From Bosea sp. 29B (GTDB taxonomy: Bacteria; Pseudomonadota; Alphaproteobacteria; Rhizobiales; Beijerinckiaceae), in the NCBI RefSeq assembly GCF_902506165.1, contig NZ_LR733817.1, positions 2,773,936-2,837,935 of the forward strand: a stretch of DNA of 64,000 nucleotides, given 5' to 3'. Of this stretch, positions 23,384 through 31,935 are shown one piece after another. The notes under the pieces were generated by a model that worked only from the letters and a program-made list of their open reading frames with translations, did not search any database and had not been told where the DNA came from. The translations under genes were made by a program, and so were the position numbers. Every line of letters starts with the position of its first letter. Position 1 is the stretch's first letter.

Positions 23384-24019
23384 ATGGAGGTCGTCGAACT
23401 GACCCGTGCCGGATATGGCGACAACATTTCGCTGCTGATGGGCATGCACCGTGTGCGGCGAAAAGTGTTCAAGGACCGCCTCGACTGGTCGGTGGCGACC
23501 ACGGGCGATCTCGAGATGGACCGCTATGACACGCTGAATGCGACCTACCTGACCGTAGTTGATCGGGGCGCAGTGCTGGGGTGTGTGCGGCTGCTTCCGA
23601 CGACAGGCCCCAACATGCTGGCCGACACGTTTCCGGAGCTTCTGGACAGCGCTGCTGCGCCGCGCTCTGACCTCATCGCCGAAAGTTCACGCTTCTGCGT
23701 CGACACCGAGCTGACCGACGCCATGACCGATGGCGGACTGCGGCAGGCGACGTTCATGCTGTTTGCCGCCATGCTCGAATGGGGCGAGGCGAGGGGACTG
23801 GCGTCGATAGCGACTGTGACTGATCTGCGCATGGAGCGCATTCTCCGGCGGGCAGGGTGGACGCTTGAGCGTCTCGGCGCGCCGCGGCGCATCGAATCCA
23901 CCGTCGCCGTGGCAGGATTGCTGCCGATAGCGGATGGCGTGCTCGCTGCGATCCGGCACCATGGCGGCCTCGGTTCACCGGTTCTGCCGATCGACATGCC
24001 GCTGCCGCTGGCCGCGTGA
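23384..24019 (+). CDS. LuxI-family acyl-homoserine-lactone synthase
   Basis: 211 residues from ATG 23384 (GGAGGTGGCC upstream). Conserved LuxI residues are present: MHRVRRKVFKDRLDW, EMDRYDTLNATYL, VLGCVRLLPTTGPNML and ESSRFCVD, covering the invariant Arg, Phe, Trp, Asp and Glu positions. It makes a diffusible acyl-homoserine lactone from SAM and acyl-ACP; the acyl chain cannot be read from sequence. The gene overlaps or abuts the trbM-like gene and heads the transfer run, just as traI heads the trb operon of Ti plasmids. An upstream in-frame extension to 23258 crosses the lux box and is rejected. Confidence 0.93.
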   Translation: MEVVELTRAGYGDNISLLMGMHRVRRKVFKDRLDWSVATTGDLEMDRYDTLNATYLTVVDRGAVLGCVRLLPTTGPNMLADTFPELLDSAAAPRSDLIAESSRFCVDTELTDAMTDGGLRQATFMLFAAMLEWGEARGLASIATVTDLRMERILRRAGWTLERLGAPRRIESTVAVAGLLPIADGVLAAIRHHGGLGSPVLPIDMPLPLAA

Positions 24020-24030
24020 CGGCACCGCAC

Positions 24031-24477
24031 ATGATCAGGACCACGCTTCTTGCCGCCGGACTTATTGGCTTCTCGGCCGGCGCTGCCCGCGCCGACCATT
24101 GGGGCTGCACCGTCCTGCTGTGCCTCGCCAATCCGGGCGGGCCGACCCAATACGCGGCCTGCGTTCCGCCGGTGACCCGGCTCTGGTCGCATCTAAAGCG
24201 GGGAGGGGCCTTTCCGACCTGTTCGGCCGCAGGCCAGAGCACCTCGCCGGTCGGGTACGACCCTTACGAGCCATGCCAGGATGGATACGTCCTGCGCGAG
24301 CTTGGGCGCGATGGCGCGACGCAGCCGGCTTGCGTCTCGAGCAAGCCAGTTCGCGACTGCGACCTCGCGGACGAAGCCTGCCAGCCGCATGACATCCAGG
24401 CGGTCCGCCATCGCGCTCAACCCAATTTCATCGATGTCACCGGAGCCGACGGCATCAGCACGCGGGTGCGATTCTGA
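24031..24477 (+). CDS. trbM: TrbM/KikA-like conjugal transfer protein
   Basis: 148 residues from ATG 24031 (a GTG at 24016 overlapping the luxI stop is an alternative). A signal peptide (MIRTTLLAAGLIGFSAGAAR) precedes a Cys-rich mature protein with WGCTVLLCLANPGGPTQYAA and then C-PPVTRLW; the cysteine and Pro spacing is that of TrbM. TrbM is a periplasmic accessory protein of conjugative type IV systems whose exact role is unclear. The last base is shared with the start of the VirB1-like gene (TGATGG), so the genes are coupled. Confidence 0.75.
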   Translation: MIRTTLLAAGLIGFSAGAARADHWGCTVLLCLANPGGPTQYAACVPPVTRLWSHLKRGGAFPTCSAAGQSTSPVGYDPYEPCQDGYVLRELGRDGATQPACVSSKPVRDCDLADEACQPHDIQAVRHRAQPNFIDVTGADGISTRVRF

Positions 24478-25040
24478 TGGAGGCCGCAGACATCAAGACA
24501 TTGATCGAGCGATGCACGTCGCCGGCGCTGGCGAAGCCGGTCGCCGCGATCATGCGCCAGGCGAGCGAGTTCGAGCCCTTGCTGGTTACGATCGCGGGCA
24601 AGCGGCCGATTAGAATTCTAGCCGGCTCGAAACCTGAGGCGATCGCTCTTGCAAGCGAGGCATCGGTCGCAGCACAGCCTGTCCGGATCGGCCTGGCGCA
24701 GCTTGACGCGCGCGACCTCGATGACGCCGGCCTCACGGTGGCGACGGCGTTCGACCCATGCGCCCACATCGCCGGCGTCGGGCGCGTGTTTGTGGAGCGT
24801 CAGACGCGGCTCGTCTCACGCGGATTAAACGAAGACCTCGCAAGCGAACAGGCGATGGCTTCGTTCAAATCTGTCCGGGTCGACCGGCCAACTGCTGCGA
24901 TGCCCAAACCGGACACCGCCGCAGATCCGGGGAAGGAGCCCGTAGCTCCCAACGAGGAAATCGCATCCGCCAAGGACCCGCCATCCTGGAGCGTCTATGG
25001 CGCGCGGCGCGGCTCATCGCTGCTGATCTACAGCCGCTAA
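24477..25040 (+). CDS. virB1: VirB1-like protein with altered lytic transglycosylase site
   Basis: 187 residues. Residues 20-110 follow the VirB1 transglycosylase pattern: VAAIMRQASEFEPLLVTI, a Gly/Pro loop, IGLAQLDARDLDDAGLTV and AFDPCAHIAGVGRVFVER. In active enzymes the first helix ends in a catalytic Glu (V-E-S-x-F-x-P); here the aligned position is Ala29 (Q-A-S-E-F-E-P). No signal peptide is evident. Its position before virB2 supports the VirB1 assignment. It may be a non-catalytic scaffold, or Glu31 may substitute; the 70-residue tail is rich in Pro, Ala and Glu. Confidence 0.7.
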   Translation: MEAADIKTLIERCTSPALAKPVAAIMRQASEFEPLLVTIAGKRPIRILAGSKPEAIALASEASVAAQPVRIGLAQLDARDLDDAGLTVATAFDPCAHIAGVGRVFVERQTRLVSRGLNEDLASEQAMASFKSVRVDRPTAAMPKPDTAADPGKEPVAPNEEIASAKDPPSWSVYGARRGSSLLIYSR

Positions 25041-25115
25041 ACCAGCCCAATTTCATTGCCCCCGACCGCACGTGACGTGCGGCATCGATTCCGTTTGCCT
25101 TGGAGACTTTTTGCT

Positions 25116-25412
25116 ATGTCCGTCCCGCTTCGTCCATTTGCCGCGCCTGCAGCCATGGCGGCTGTGCTTGTTCTCGTTGCGGTGGAACCCGCGCTGGCCC
25201 AGACCGCCAATATCGAGGGCGTGCTGCAGAACATCGTCACGATGCTGACGGGCAATGTCGCGCGATTGCTGGCGACGCTCGCAGTCATCATCGTCGGCAT
25301 CGCCTGGATGTTCGGCTATCTCGATTTGCGCAAGGCGGCTTATGTCGTGCTCGGTGTCGCCATCGTGTTTGGCGCGTCCGAGATCGTCTCGACCCTGACG
25401 GGCGGCACCTGA
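25116..25412 (+). CDS. virB2: VirB2/TrbC-type pilin
   Basis: 98 residues from ATG 25116. A long signal peptide ending in EPALAQ is followed by a small mature protein with two hydrophobic segments (VARLLATLAVIIVGIAWMFG and AAYVVLGVAIVFGASEIV), typical of VirB2/TrbC pilins that build the conjugative pilus. It stands 75 bp behind the VirB1-like gene, the widest gap in this part of the run, so a secondary promoter is possible. The next gene starts 12 bp downstream. Confidence 0.9.
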   Translation: MSVPLRPFAAPAAMAAVLVLVAVEPALAQTANIEGVLQNIVTMLTGNVARLLATLAVIIVGIAWMFGYLDLRKAAYVVLGVAIVFGASEIVSTLTGGT

Positions 25413-25424
25413 GGCGCGGCCGCA

Positions 25425-25766
25425 ATGACGAGCGCACCCGAGCGCCTGACCGAGGACACGCTGTTTCTCGCATGCACGCGGCCTGCGATGATCGCGGGCG
25501 TAACCATGGAGGCGATGGCCATCAATGTCATGGCATCCTGCATCCTGTTCCTGATGGCCGGATCGATCGTCTACGGGCTGATCGCCTTGCCGATCCACCT
25601 GATCTGCCGCGCGATCTGCCGACACGATCCCAACCAGTTTCGCCTGCTCGTCGCCTGGCTCGAAACACGCGGCCGCGCGCGCAACGGCGCCTCCTGGGGC
25701 GGATCGTCGCCGACGCCCTTGCGCCTCGTGCGACGCTTCAACATTCGCGAGATCGCTCATGGCTGA
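25425..25766 (+). CDS. virB3: VirB3 inner-membrane protein
   Basis: 113 residues. The N-terminus (LTEDTLFLACTRPAMIAGVT) is the VirB3 signature, followed by a hydrophobic segment (CILFLMAGSIVYGLIALPIH) and a soluble tail ending RLVRRFNIREIAHG. VirB3 sits in the inner membrane with VirB4. It overlaps virB4 by 8 nt. Confidence 0.92.
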   Translation: MTSAPERLTEDTLFLACTRPAMIAGVTMEAMAINVMASCILFLMAGSIVYGLIALPIHLICRAICRHDPNQFRLLVAWLETRGRARNGASWGGSSPTPLRLVRRFNIREIAHG

Positions 25767-28128
25767 CGCGGCCCGCCTGATGGCTCGCGAGATCGAGCCC
25801 GACGTTCATCTGCCCTATGTCCGGCACGTCACCGAGACCGTGATTAGTCTTTCGACGCGGGCGCTGATGACGACGATCCGTCTCGACGGCATTGCCTTCG
25901 AGACCGCTGACATCGGCGATCTCAATGATCTGCACGCAAAACTCAATCTGACCCTGCGCAATCTCGCCGATGATCGCCTGGCGCTCTGGACGCATCTGAT
26001 CCGGCGCAGCGACAGCTCATATCCGGAGGGTGAGTTCTCGTCCGCCTTCGCCCGCGATCTCGACCAAGGGTATCGAGGGACGATTAAGGGCACGAAGCTG
26101 TTCCGAAACGAGCTCTATCTCACCATTGTCGCTCATCCCGGCCGGGATCGTGCGGAAGCTGCGGTTGGGTTCGTCTCCCGGCTGGGCCAGGCGCGCCGCG
26201 GGGGAGGGGAGGTCGATGCCGCCGCCCTGAAGCGGCTGAACGAGGCGGCTCGCGACCTCACGGCCGCGCTCGGCCGCTACGATGCAAGACAACTTTGCCT
26301 CGTCGAGCAAGACGGCATTCTGTTCTCTGAGCCGATGCGGCTCCTGCACCTGCTGGCATCCAGCGAGGATTTGCCGACAGCCCTGCCACAAGGCCGCATC
26401 GGATCGGCGGTCTACACCAACCGCGTCATCTTCGGCCGCGAGGCGATCGAGGTTCGCGCGGCGGGCGGTTCGCTGTTCGCCGGCATGTTCGGCCTGAAGG
26501 AATATCCGGCCTCGACCAAGCCCGGCATGCTGAACGGCCTGCTGTCAGCACCGTTCGAGTTCGTGCTCTCGCAGAGCTTTGCCTTCCTGTCGAAGGCCGA
26601 CGCCAAGACCGTGCTGACTCGCAAGCAAAACCAGCTCGTCTCGACCCAGGATGTCGCCGCCTCCCAGATCGACGATCTCAACGACGCCCTGGATGATCTG
26701 GAATCCAATCGCTTCGTCATGGGCGATCACCATCTCTCGATGCTGGTGCGCGCCGAGAACCCGAAAGCGCTTCTGGAGACAATGGCCCAAGCTCGCCGCG
26801 TACTGGCCGAGGCTGGCGCTGTCGTCGCGCGCGAAGATCTCGGGCTGGAGGCCGCCTACTGGGCGCAGATGCCGGGCCTGTTCAAGCACCGAGCTCGCTC
26901 GGGCGCGATCACCTCGCGCAATCTCGCGGCCCTGTCGCCGTTTCACAGCTATCCGGCCGGCAAGTCCGAGGGCAATCACTGGGGACCGTCCGTCGCGATG
27001 CTGAAGACGGCATCGGGCTCGCCCTATCACTTTTCGTTCCACGCAGGCGATCTCGGCAATACCTTCATTTGCGGCCCGTCGGGATCCGGCAAAACCGTGC
27101 TGCAGAACTTCCTGCTCGCACAGGCGGAGAAGTTCGGTTGCCAACGCGTCATGTTCGACAAGGACCGCGGCGCCGAAATCTTCGTGCGCGCTTCGGGAGG
27201 CACCTATCTCACGCTGAAGAACGGCGTGCCCACCGGCTGCGCGCCGCTGAAGGCGCTTGAGCTGACGCCGACCAATCTTTCGTTCTTGGGCGAGCTTGTC
27301 CGAAAACTCGTCACCGTCGAGGGCAAGCCACTCTCCGTCGTCGATGAGGAGCGGATCGATTCCGGCCTCGAGGCAATGCGGGCCTTGCCCCAAGAGGAAC
27401 GCTCGCTGTCGGCGCTGCGCGCTTTTCTCGGCCAGCAGGATCGCGAGGGCATCGGCGCCCGGCTTGATCGCTGGTGCCAGGGTGGGCCGCTCGGCTGGGT
27501 CCTCGATGCCGAGGAAGACGCGATCGCGCTCGATGCCAATTTCATCGGCTTCGACATGACGGATGTGCTCGATCACTCGGTCGTGCGCACACCGCTGATG
27601 ATGGTGCTGTTCCACCGCGTTGAGCAACTCATCGACGGCCGCCGCATCATCATCGACATCGACGAATTCTGGAAGGCGCTGGGCGATGACGCCTTCCGAG
27701 CCCTCGCCAACGACAAGCTCAAAACCATCCGCAAGCAGAACGGCGTCATGGTGTTTGGGACGCAGTCGCCGCGCGATGCGCTCGCGTCCCCGATCGCCCA
27801 CACCATCGTCGAGCAGTGCCCGACGCAAATCTTCATGCCGAACCCGCGCGGCACACGCTCCGACTATGTCGATGGTTTCCACCTGACCGAGACCGAGTTT
27901 CGGTTGATCAAGGAGGAGCTCTCAGTCGAGAGCCGGCGCTTCTTGATCAAGCAGAACGGCCAGTCCGTCGTCACGGAACTCGACCTTGGCGGGATGGATG
28001 AGGCGCTCGCCGTGCTGTCGGGCCGCACCGAAACCGTCGAACTGCTCGACCACCTCCGTGCGGAGGTTGGCGACGATCCCGCAGCATTCCTGCCCCGCTT
28101 CCATGCCGAGAGAAGGATCGAACGATGA
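25759..28128 (+). CDS. virB4: VirB4 ATPase of the type IV secretion system
   Basis: 789 residues. The N-terminal CagE/VirB4 domain is followed by a P-loop ATPase with Walker A GPSGSGKTVLQNFLL (about residue 437), Walker B GRRIIIDIDEFWKAL and the arginine-containing QNGVMVFGTQSPRDAL. VirB4 powers pilus assembly and substrate transfer at the inner membrane. Length is normal for the family. It overlaps virB3 by 8 nt and virB5 by 4 nt (ATGA). Confidence 0.96.
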   Translation: MADAARLMAREIEPDVHLPYVRHVTETVISLSTRALMTTIRLDGIAFETADIGDLNDLHAKLNLTLRNLADDRLALWTHLIRRSDSSYPEGEFSSAFARDLDQGYRGTIKGTKLFRNELYLTIVAHPGRDRAEAAVGFVSRLGQARRGGGEVDAAALKRLNEAARDLTAALGRYDARQLCLVEQDGILFSEPMRLLHLLASSEDLPTALPQGRIGSAVYTNRVIFGREAIEVRAAGGSLFAGMFGLKEYPASTKPGMLNGLLSAPFEFVLSQSFAFLSKADAKTVLTRKQNQLVSTQDVAASQIDDLNDALDDLESNRFVMGDHHLSMLVRAENPKALLETMAQARRVLAEAGAVVAREDLGLEAAYWAQMPGLFKHRARSGAITSRNLAALSPFHSYPAGKSEGNHWGPSVAMLKTASGSPYHFSFHAGDLGNTFICGPSGSGKTVLQNFLLAQAEKFGCQRVMFDKDRGAEIFVRASGGTYLTLKNGVPTGCAPLKALELTPTNLSFLGELVRKLVTVEGKPLSVVDEERIDSGLEAMRALPQEERSLSALRAFLGQQDREGIGARLDRWCQGGPLGWVLDAEEDAIALDANFIGFDMTDVLDHSVVRTPLMMVLFHRVEQLIDGRRIIIDIDEFWKALGDDAFRALANDKLKTIRKQNGVMVFGTQSPRDALASPIAHTIVEQCPTQIFMPNPRGTRSDYVDGFHLTETEFRLIKEELSVESRRFLIKQNGQSVVTELDLGGMDEALAVLSGRTETVELLDHLRAEVGDDPAAFLPRFHAERRIER

Positions 28129-28817
28129 GAGTGTCTCGCCTCCTGATTGCAGCAGCATTGGCTGGACTGCCCGCACATGGCTTCGCCCAGCAGGGTGTAC
28201 CGGTGTTCGACGCCGGCGCGATCGCCAAACATGTCGAGCAGATCGGCAAGCTGACCGAGCAGATCAAGACGATGCAGGCGCAGCTCACGCAGGCGAAGCA
28301 GCTTTACGAATCCTTCAACAAGCTGACCGACGTCAACGACGTCGCCTCGCTCCTGGGCAGCGACGAATTCCGGAAACACCTGCCGAAGGAGTTCGGCGAG
28401 ATCGAGAAGCTCGTCTCCGGCGGCGGTGGTTCGCTCGCCAGCGTCGTCGATCGCTATCTCGATCAGAATCGCGCCTACCAGGGCGGCGACGCGAACTCCT
28501 TCTATCGCAGCGAGCTCGACCGCATTGCCCGCCAGACCGGGGCCAAGCACTCGATCGGGCAGAGCGTCTACGACACGGCCTCAAAGCGCATCGATGGGCT
28601 GGAGGAACTTCGCCAGAAGATCACCGCGTCCAAGGACGCCAAGGACGTGCTCGACCTCTCCGCCCGCATTCAGGCCGAACAGGCGCTCCTGCAGAACGAG
28701 GTCTTGCGCATGCAGGGCCTCGCCATGGTCCAGCAGGCGCGCGGCGAGATGGACGGTCAGCGCGCGGAGGAACGGCGCCGACAGTTGGTCGACGAAATGA
28801 AGGCTGCTCTCCGATGA
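28125..28817 (+). CDS. virB5: VirB5 minor pilin/adhesin
   Basis: 230 residues with a signal peptide (AALAGLPAHGFAQ) and long helices characteristic of VirB5: AKHVEQIGKLTEQIKTMQAQ, LTQAKQLYESFNKLTDVND, and a C-terminal coiled coil (EQALLQNEVLRMQGLAMVQQ). VirB5 caps the pilus. It starts within the virB4 stop and its own stop overlaps the eexN start. Confidence 0.92.
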   Translation: MRVSRLLIAAALAGLPAHGFAQQGVPVFDAGAIAKHVEQIGKLTEQIKTMQAQLTQAKQLYESFNKLTDVNDVASLLGSDEFRKHLPKEFGEIEKLVSGGGGSLASVVDRYLDQNRAYQGGDANSFYRSELDRIARQTGAKHSIGQSVYDTASKRIDGLEELRQKITASKDAKDVLDLSARIQAEQALLQNEVLRMQGLAMVQQARGEMDGQRAEERRRQLVDEMKAALR

Positions 28818-29077
28818 GCCGGCCTCTGATCGCCGCCTTCTTGACGATGGCTCTCTCCGGCTGTGGCGACGAGCAAGCCGAGCACGCGAAGCCGGCGCCG
28901 ATCCGTGACGTGCCCTTCTTCCTCGCGAACGCACCCGATCACGAAGCTGCGCTGGCGCGCTGCCGAGCCAATCCTGGCGACCTGAGGTCAGATGCCACCT
29001 GCCGCAATGCGGAGGAAGCCAATCGCAAAGTGATGATCTGGGGTCGAGACACTGCCCTGAAGCGCGCGAGCAATTGA
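28814..29077 (+). CDS. eexN: EexN-family lipoprotein (entry exclusion type)
   Basis: 87 residues, ATG 28814 overlapping the virB5 stop. The lipobox FLTMALSGC is followed by a short acidic segment and the family core VPFFLANAPDHEAALARCRA, then CRNAEEANRKVM. EexN-like lipoproteins in this position are linked to entry exclusion of identical plasmids; the function here is inferred from family and place between virB5 and virB6. Confidence 0.88.
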   Translation: MSRPLIAAFLTMALSGCGDEQAEHAKPAPIRDVPFFLANAPDHEAALARCRANPGDLRSDATCRNAEEANRKVMIWGRDTALKRASN

Positions 29078-29078
29078 G

Positions 29079-30041
29079 ATGGCGATTAACGTCTTCGACG
29101 AGTTCCTGAAGGAGTTCGAGCAGCCAATCACGACTTTCGTGTCGACGTCTGTCTCGAACCTCGCGACCTTCGTCGATGGACCGCTACGGGTCGCTGTCCT
29201 CCTCTACGTCGTACTGTACGGTTTTGCGGTCATGCGCGGCGCGATCGCCGAGCCGATCCAGGAGTTTGCCTGGCGAGCGATGAGGCTCGTCCTGATCGTG
29301 CTTCTCGCGTCGAATGCGAGTTCTTTCCAGCAATATGTCACCGACCTCTTCTTCACGTCGTTGCCCAAGGAGATTGGAAACGCTCTTGCGGGTTCGGCCC
29401 TTGATGCGAACTCGGGTGCGCCCTTCGACAAGCTATTGAACAAGGGGATCGAGGTCGCCCAAAAGATCTACGATCGAGCAGGCCTCACGGACATTGCACC
29501 AGCTTTGATCGCCGCGATCCTTCTCGTCTTCACGGCCGTTTCAGGCTTTCTGCAGTTCGCAATCCTGCTCTACGCGAAAGTTGGCTTGGCGATCGTCATC
29601 GCGCTCGGGCCGATCTTCATCGCTCTGGCGCTGTTCGACGCGACGCGGCCCTTTGCTGAGGCTTGGACACGACAGGTTGCAAATTTCCTGATCCTGCATG
29701 TGCTCGTTGTCGCCCTTGTCGGCTTGATGCTCACGTCGGTTCAAGGCTTCGTCGAGAAATATGGTGCTGATGCTGCGTCCGGCGGCGCCATCATCGTCGG
29801 TGCCGTCGCGATCAGCGCGGTACTTGGTCTTGCCGCCTATATCGCCCTCCAGCTCCCCGCCATCGCTGGCGGCCTTGCCGGTGGTGGCGCTTCGCTCGCG
29901 GCCCGTGTCGTCACCAGCGCCATCACCGCGAACGCAGTTTCGGCCGCCGTCGGTGCGTACGCTGGCACCCGGGCCGCCGCCAGCCGCACCGCGGCAAGGA
30001 TTCGCGAGCGACGACAGGGCGGCGAGATCAGACGCGTCTGA
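29079..30041 (+). CDS. virB6: VirB6/TrbL polytopic membrane protein
   Basis: 320 residues, starting one base after eexN. At least five hydrophobic segments are visible, including VAVLLYVVLYGFAVMRGAI, LVLIVLLASNASSF, ALIAAILLVFTAVSGFL, KVGLAIVIALGPIFIALALF and FLILHVLVVALVGLML. The conserved VirB6 Trp-containing loop (EAWTRQVANFLI) is present. The C-terminus is an Ala/Arg-rich tail. It forms the inner-membrane channel of the transfer apparatus. Confidence 0.93.
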   Translation: MAINVFDEFLKEFEQPITTFVSTSVSNLATFVDGPLRVAVLLYVVLYGFAVMRGAIAEPIQEFAWRAMRLVLIVLLASNASSFQQYVTDLFFTSLPKEIGNALAGSALDANSGAPFDKLLNKGIEVAQKIYDRAGLTDIAPALIAAILLVFTAVSGFLQFAILLYAKVGLAIVIALGPIFIALALFDATRPFAEAWTRQVANFLILHVLVVALVGLMLTSVQGFVEKYGADAASGGAIIVGAVAISAVLGLAAYIALQLPAIAGGLAGGGASLAARVVTSAITANAVSAAVGAYAGTRAAASRTAARIRERRQGGEIRRV

Positions 30042-30104
30042 AGCCAACCATCCACACCAGGAACAACCGCATCCGCGCAAGGATGCCGAGAAGGATTTTC
30101 TTCG

Positions 30105-30404
30105 ATGAACTGTCGCGTGATTTTGAGCGTGATGTTGGCTCTGGCGGCAACGGGCTGTGCCGGCTGGAACAAGGGCGCGCCGTCCTGTGACGGCTCGGCC
30201 AAGCGCCCGCTTAACAAGTCGCTGTGGGACTGGGAGACAAACCCACCCGTCGCACCGCAGCCTGATGCACCGCCGGTCAAACGGCTTGGCCAAGCGAAGC
30301 CGACCGCCTCCGCCAACGGCGGCAAACAGCCAAGCGCGACCTGGTCGTCCTTCAATATCGCGCGATCGTTCCTGCCTTGCGGGGAGGCGACCCGCCATGG
30401 TTAG
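30105..30404 (+). CDS. Small lipoprotein in the VirB7 position
   Basis: 99 residues from ATG 30105 with AAGGAT upstream. A lipoprotein signal (ILSVMLALAATGC) is followed by CAGWNKGAPSCDGSAKRPLN and a Pro-rich tail. The location between virB6 and virB8 and the lipobox suggest the VirB7 role, stabilising VirB9 in the outer-membrane core. Sequence similarity to VirB7 itself is weak. It overlaps virB8 by 8 nt. Confidence 0.75.
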   Translation: MNCRVILSVMLALAATGCAGWNKGAPSCDGSAKRPLNKSLWDWETNPPVAPQPDAPPVKRLGQAKPTASANGGKQPSATWSSFNIARSFLPCGEATRHG

Positions 30405-31068
30405 GCCCGACAATCTCAAGGACTATTTCGACAATGCGCGCCGCTGGGAGCAGGATTTGCTGCTGACGGCGCAGCGCTCGAAGCGGCTGGCCTGGTTCGT
30501 TGCGACCGCAGCCTGCGTTCTCGCGACGGCCGCCGTCGGCGCAATTGCAGCCCTCGCGCCGCTGAAGACCGTCGAGCCCTTCGTCATCCGCGTCGACAAC
30601 GCGACAGGCATCGTCGAGACGGTCTCGGCGCTCGGGACATCGCCGCGCAGCTACGACGAGGCGGTCACCAAGTATTTTCTCGGTCGCTACGTCCGCTCGC
30701 GCGAAGGCTACAGCCAGGCCGAGGCCGCCAGCAATTTCCAGACGGTGGCGCTCCTGTCCTCGCAGGCCGAGCAGGCGCGCTTTGCCGCCGTCTATCGCGG
30801 CTCGAACCCGGAAAGTCCGCAGGTGCTGCATGGGCGCTTCGGCGTCGCAGAAGTCCGCATAAAGGCGATCTCGCTCCTGGCCGACAACCTCGCCTCCGTC
30901 CGCTTCCTCAAGGAAAGCCGCAAGGGTGAGGAGATCAAGGTGACCCATTGGATCGCGACGCTGACCTTTGCCTATGTCAACGCGCCGGTCTCTTCGACCG
31001 ATCGCCTGATCAACCCGCTCGGCTTCCTCGTCTCGGAATACCGCGCCGATCCGGAGGTCGCGCCGTGA
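30397..31068 (+). CDS. virB8: VirB8 inner-membrane assembly factor
   Basis: 223 residues from ATG 30397. Short cytoplasmic N-terminus (YFDNARRWEQDLL), one membrane segment (WFVATAACVLATAAVGAIAA) and an NTF2-like periplasmic domain (VEPFVIRVDNATGIVETV, VTKYFLGRYVRSREGY, THWIATLTFAYVNAP). It nucleates assembly of the secretion channel. It overlaps both neighbours. Confidence 0.95.
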   Translation: MVRPDNLKDYFDNARRWEQDLLLTAQRSKRLAWFVATAACVLATAAVGAIAALAPLKTVEPFVIRVDNATGIVETVSALGTSPRSYDEAVTKYFLGRYVRSREGYSQAEAASNFQTVALLSSQAEQARFAAVYRGSNPESPQVLHGRFGVAEVRIKAISLLADNLASVRFLKESRKGEEIKVTHWIATLTFAYVNAPVSSTDRLINPLGFLVSEYRADPEVAP

Positions 31069-31925
31069 TCCACCGCGTCATCGCAATTGGATGCGGGCTG
31101 CTCCTGGCGCTCGGCCTCGGACTGCCTTCGATTGCCCTGCAACTCCCGACCGCAGGAGCCCGTGACGAGCGCGTGCGCTTCGTCGCCTATGACCCAGCCA
31201 ATGTCGTCAAAGTCCACGGCGTTATCCGGGCCTCGACCCAAGTGATCTTCGCCGAGGATGAGGAAATCGCCCATGTCGCGATCGGCGACTCGATCGCCTG
31301 GGAGGTCGCGCCGGCCGGCTCGATCCTGTTCCTCAAACCCCGCGAAAAGCATCCGCCGACCAATCTGCAGGTCGTCACCACGCGTCGCGACGGACGCAAG
31401 CGCTCCTACCAGTTCGAGCTTTCGATCGCGGAAGCCTCGCTGAAGGAGAGCTTTTTTGTCGTGAAGTACTCCTATCCGGTCGACGAAGCCGATCGGCGTC
31501 GCGCCGAGCACGAGGCGCGAGGCCAGCAGCGCGAAGGCGCGGTCATCGACCAGACCTTTGATCTCCACCAGCAGTATGGCGCGCGCAACTGGCGGTTCTC
31601 GGCGCAGGGGCCGGCCGATCTCGAACCCGATGGCGTCTTCGACGACGGAAAAGTCACGAGCTTCCGCTTCGCGGGCAATCGCGAGGTGCCGGCAATCTAC
31701 ATGGTCGGCTCGGACGGCGCGGAAAGCCTCGTGCCGAAGGATGTGCGCGGGGAGGTCGTCGTGGTGCATGCCACCGCGCGCGAATTCCGGCTGCGTCGCG
31801 GCAGCGAGGTCCTCTGCATCTTCAACGAGGCGTTTGACGCCGTAGGCGTGAACCCGGGGACCGGCACAACGAGTCCCAGCATCGCGCGGACCCAGAAGCA
31901 GCCAGCCCCTGTTCGGCGTCGTTGA
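31065..31925 (+). CDS. virB9: VirB9/TrbG outer-membrane core protein
   Basis: 286 residues from a GTG at 31065 that overlaps the virB8 stop (GTGA). Signal peptide, then the VirB9/CagX domain: RFVAYDPANVVKVHGVI, IAHVAIGDSIAWEVAPAGSI, LFLKPREKHPPTNLQVVTTR and the C-terminal beta-sandwich (VPAIYMVGSDGAESLV). It builds the outer-membrane ring with VirB7 and VirB10. Confidence 0.95.
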   Translation: MIHRVIAIGCGLLLALGLGLPSIALQLPTAGARDERVRFVAYDPANVVKVHGVIRASTQVIFAEDEEIAHVAIGDSIAWEVAPAGSILFLKPREKHPPTNLQVVTTRRDGRKRSYQFELSIAEASLKESFFVVKYSYPVDEADRRRAEHEARGQQREGAVIDQTFDLHQQYGARNWRFSAQGPADLEPDGVFDDGKVTSFRFAGNREVPAIYMVGSDGAESLVPKDVRGEVVVVHATAREFRLRRGSEVLCIFNEAFDAVGVNPGTGTTSPSIARTQKQPAPVRRR

Positions 31926-31935
31926 GGAGCGTGTC

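Noticed and set aside
26545..27882. 445-codon open frame opposite virB4
   Set aside because: Same artefact; the virB4 motifs and overlaps with neighbours define the true strand.
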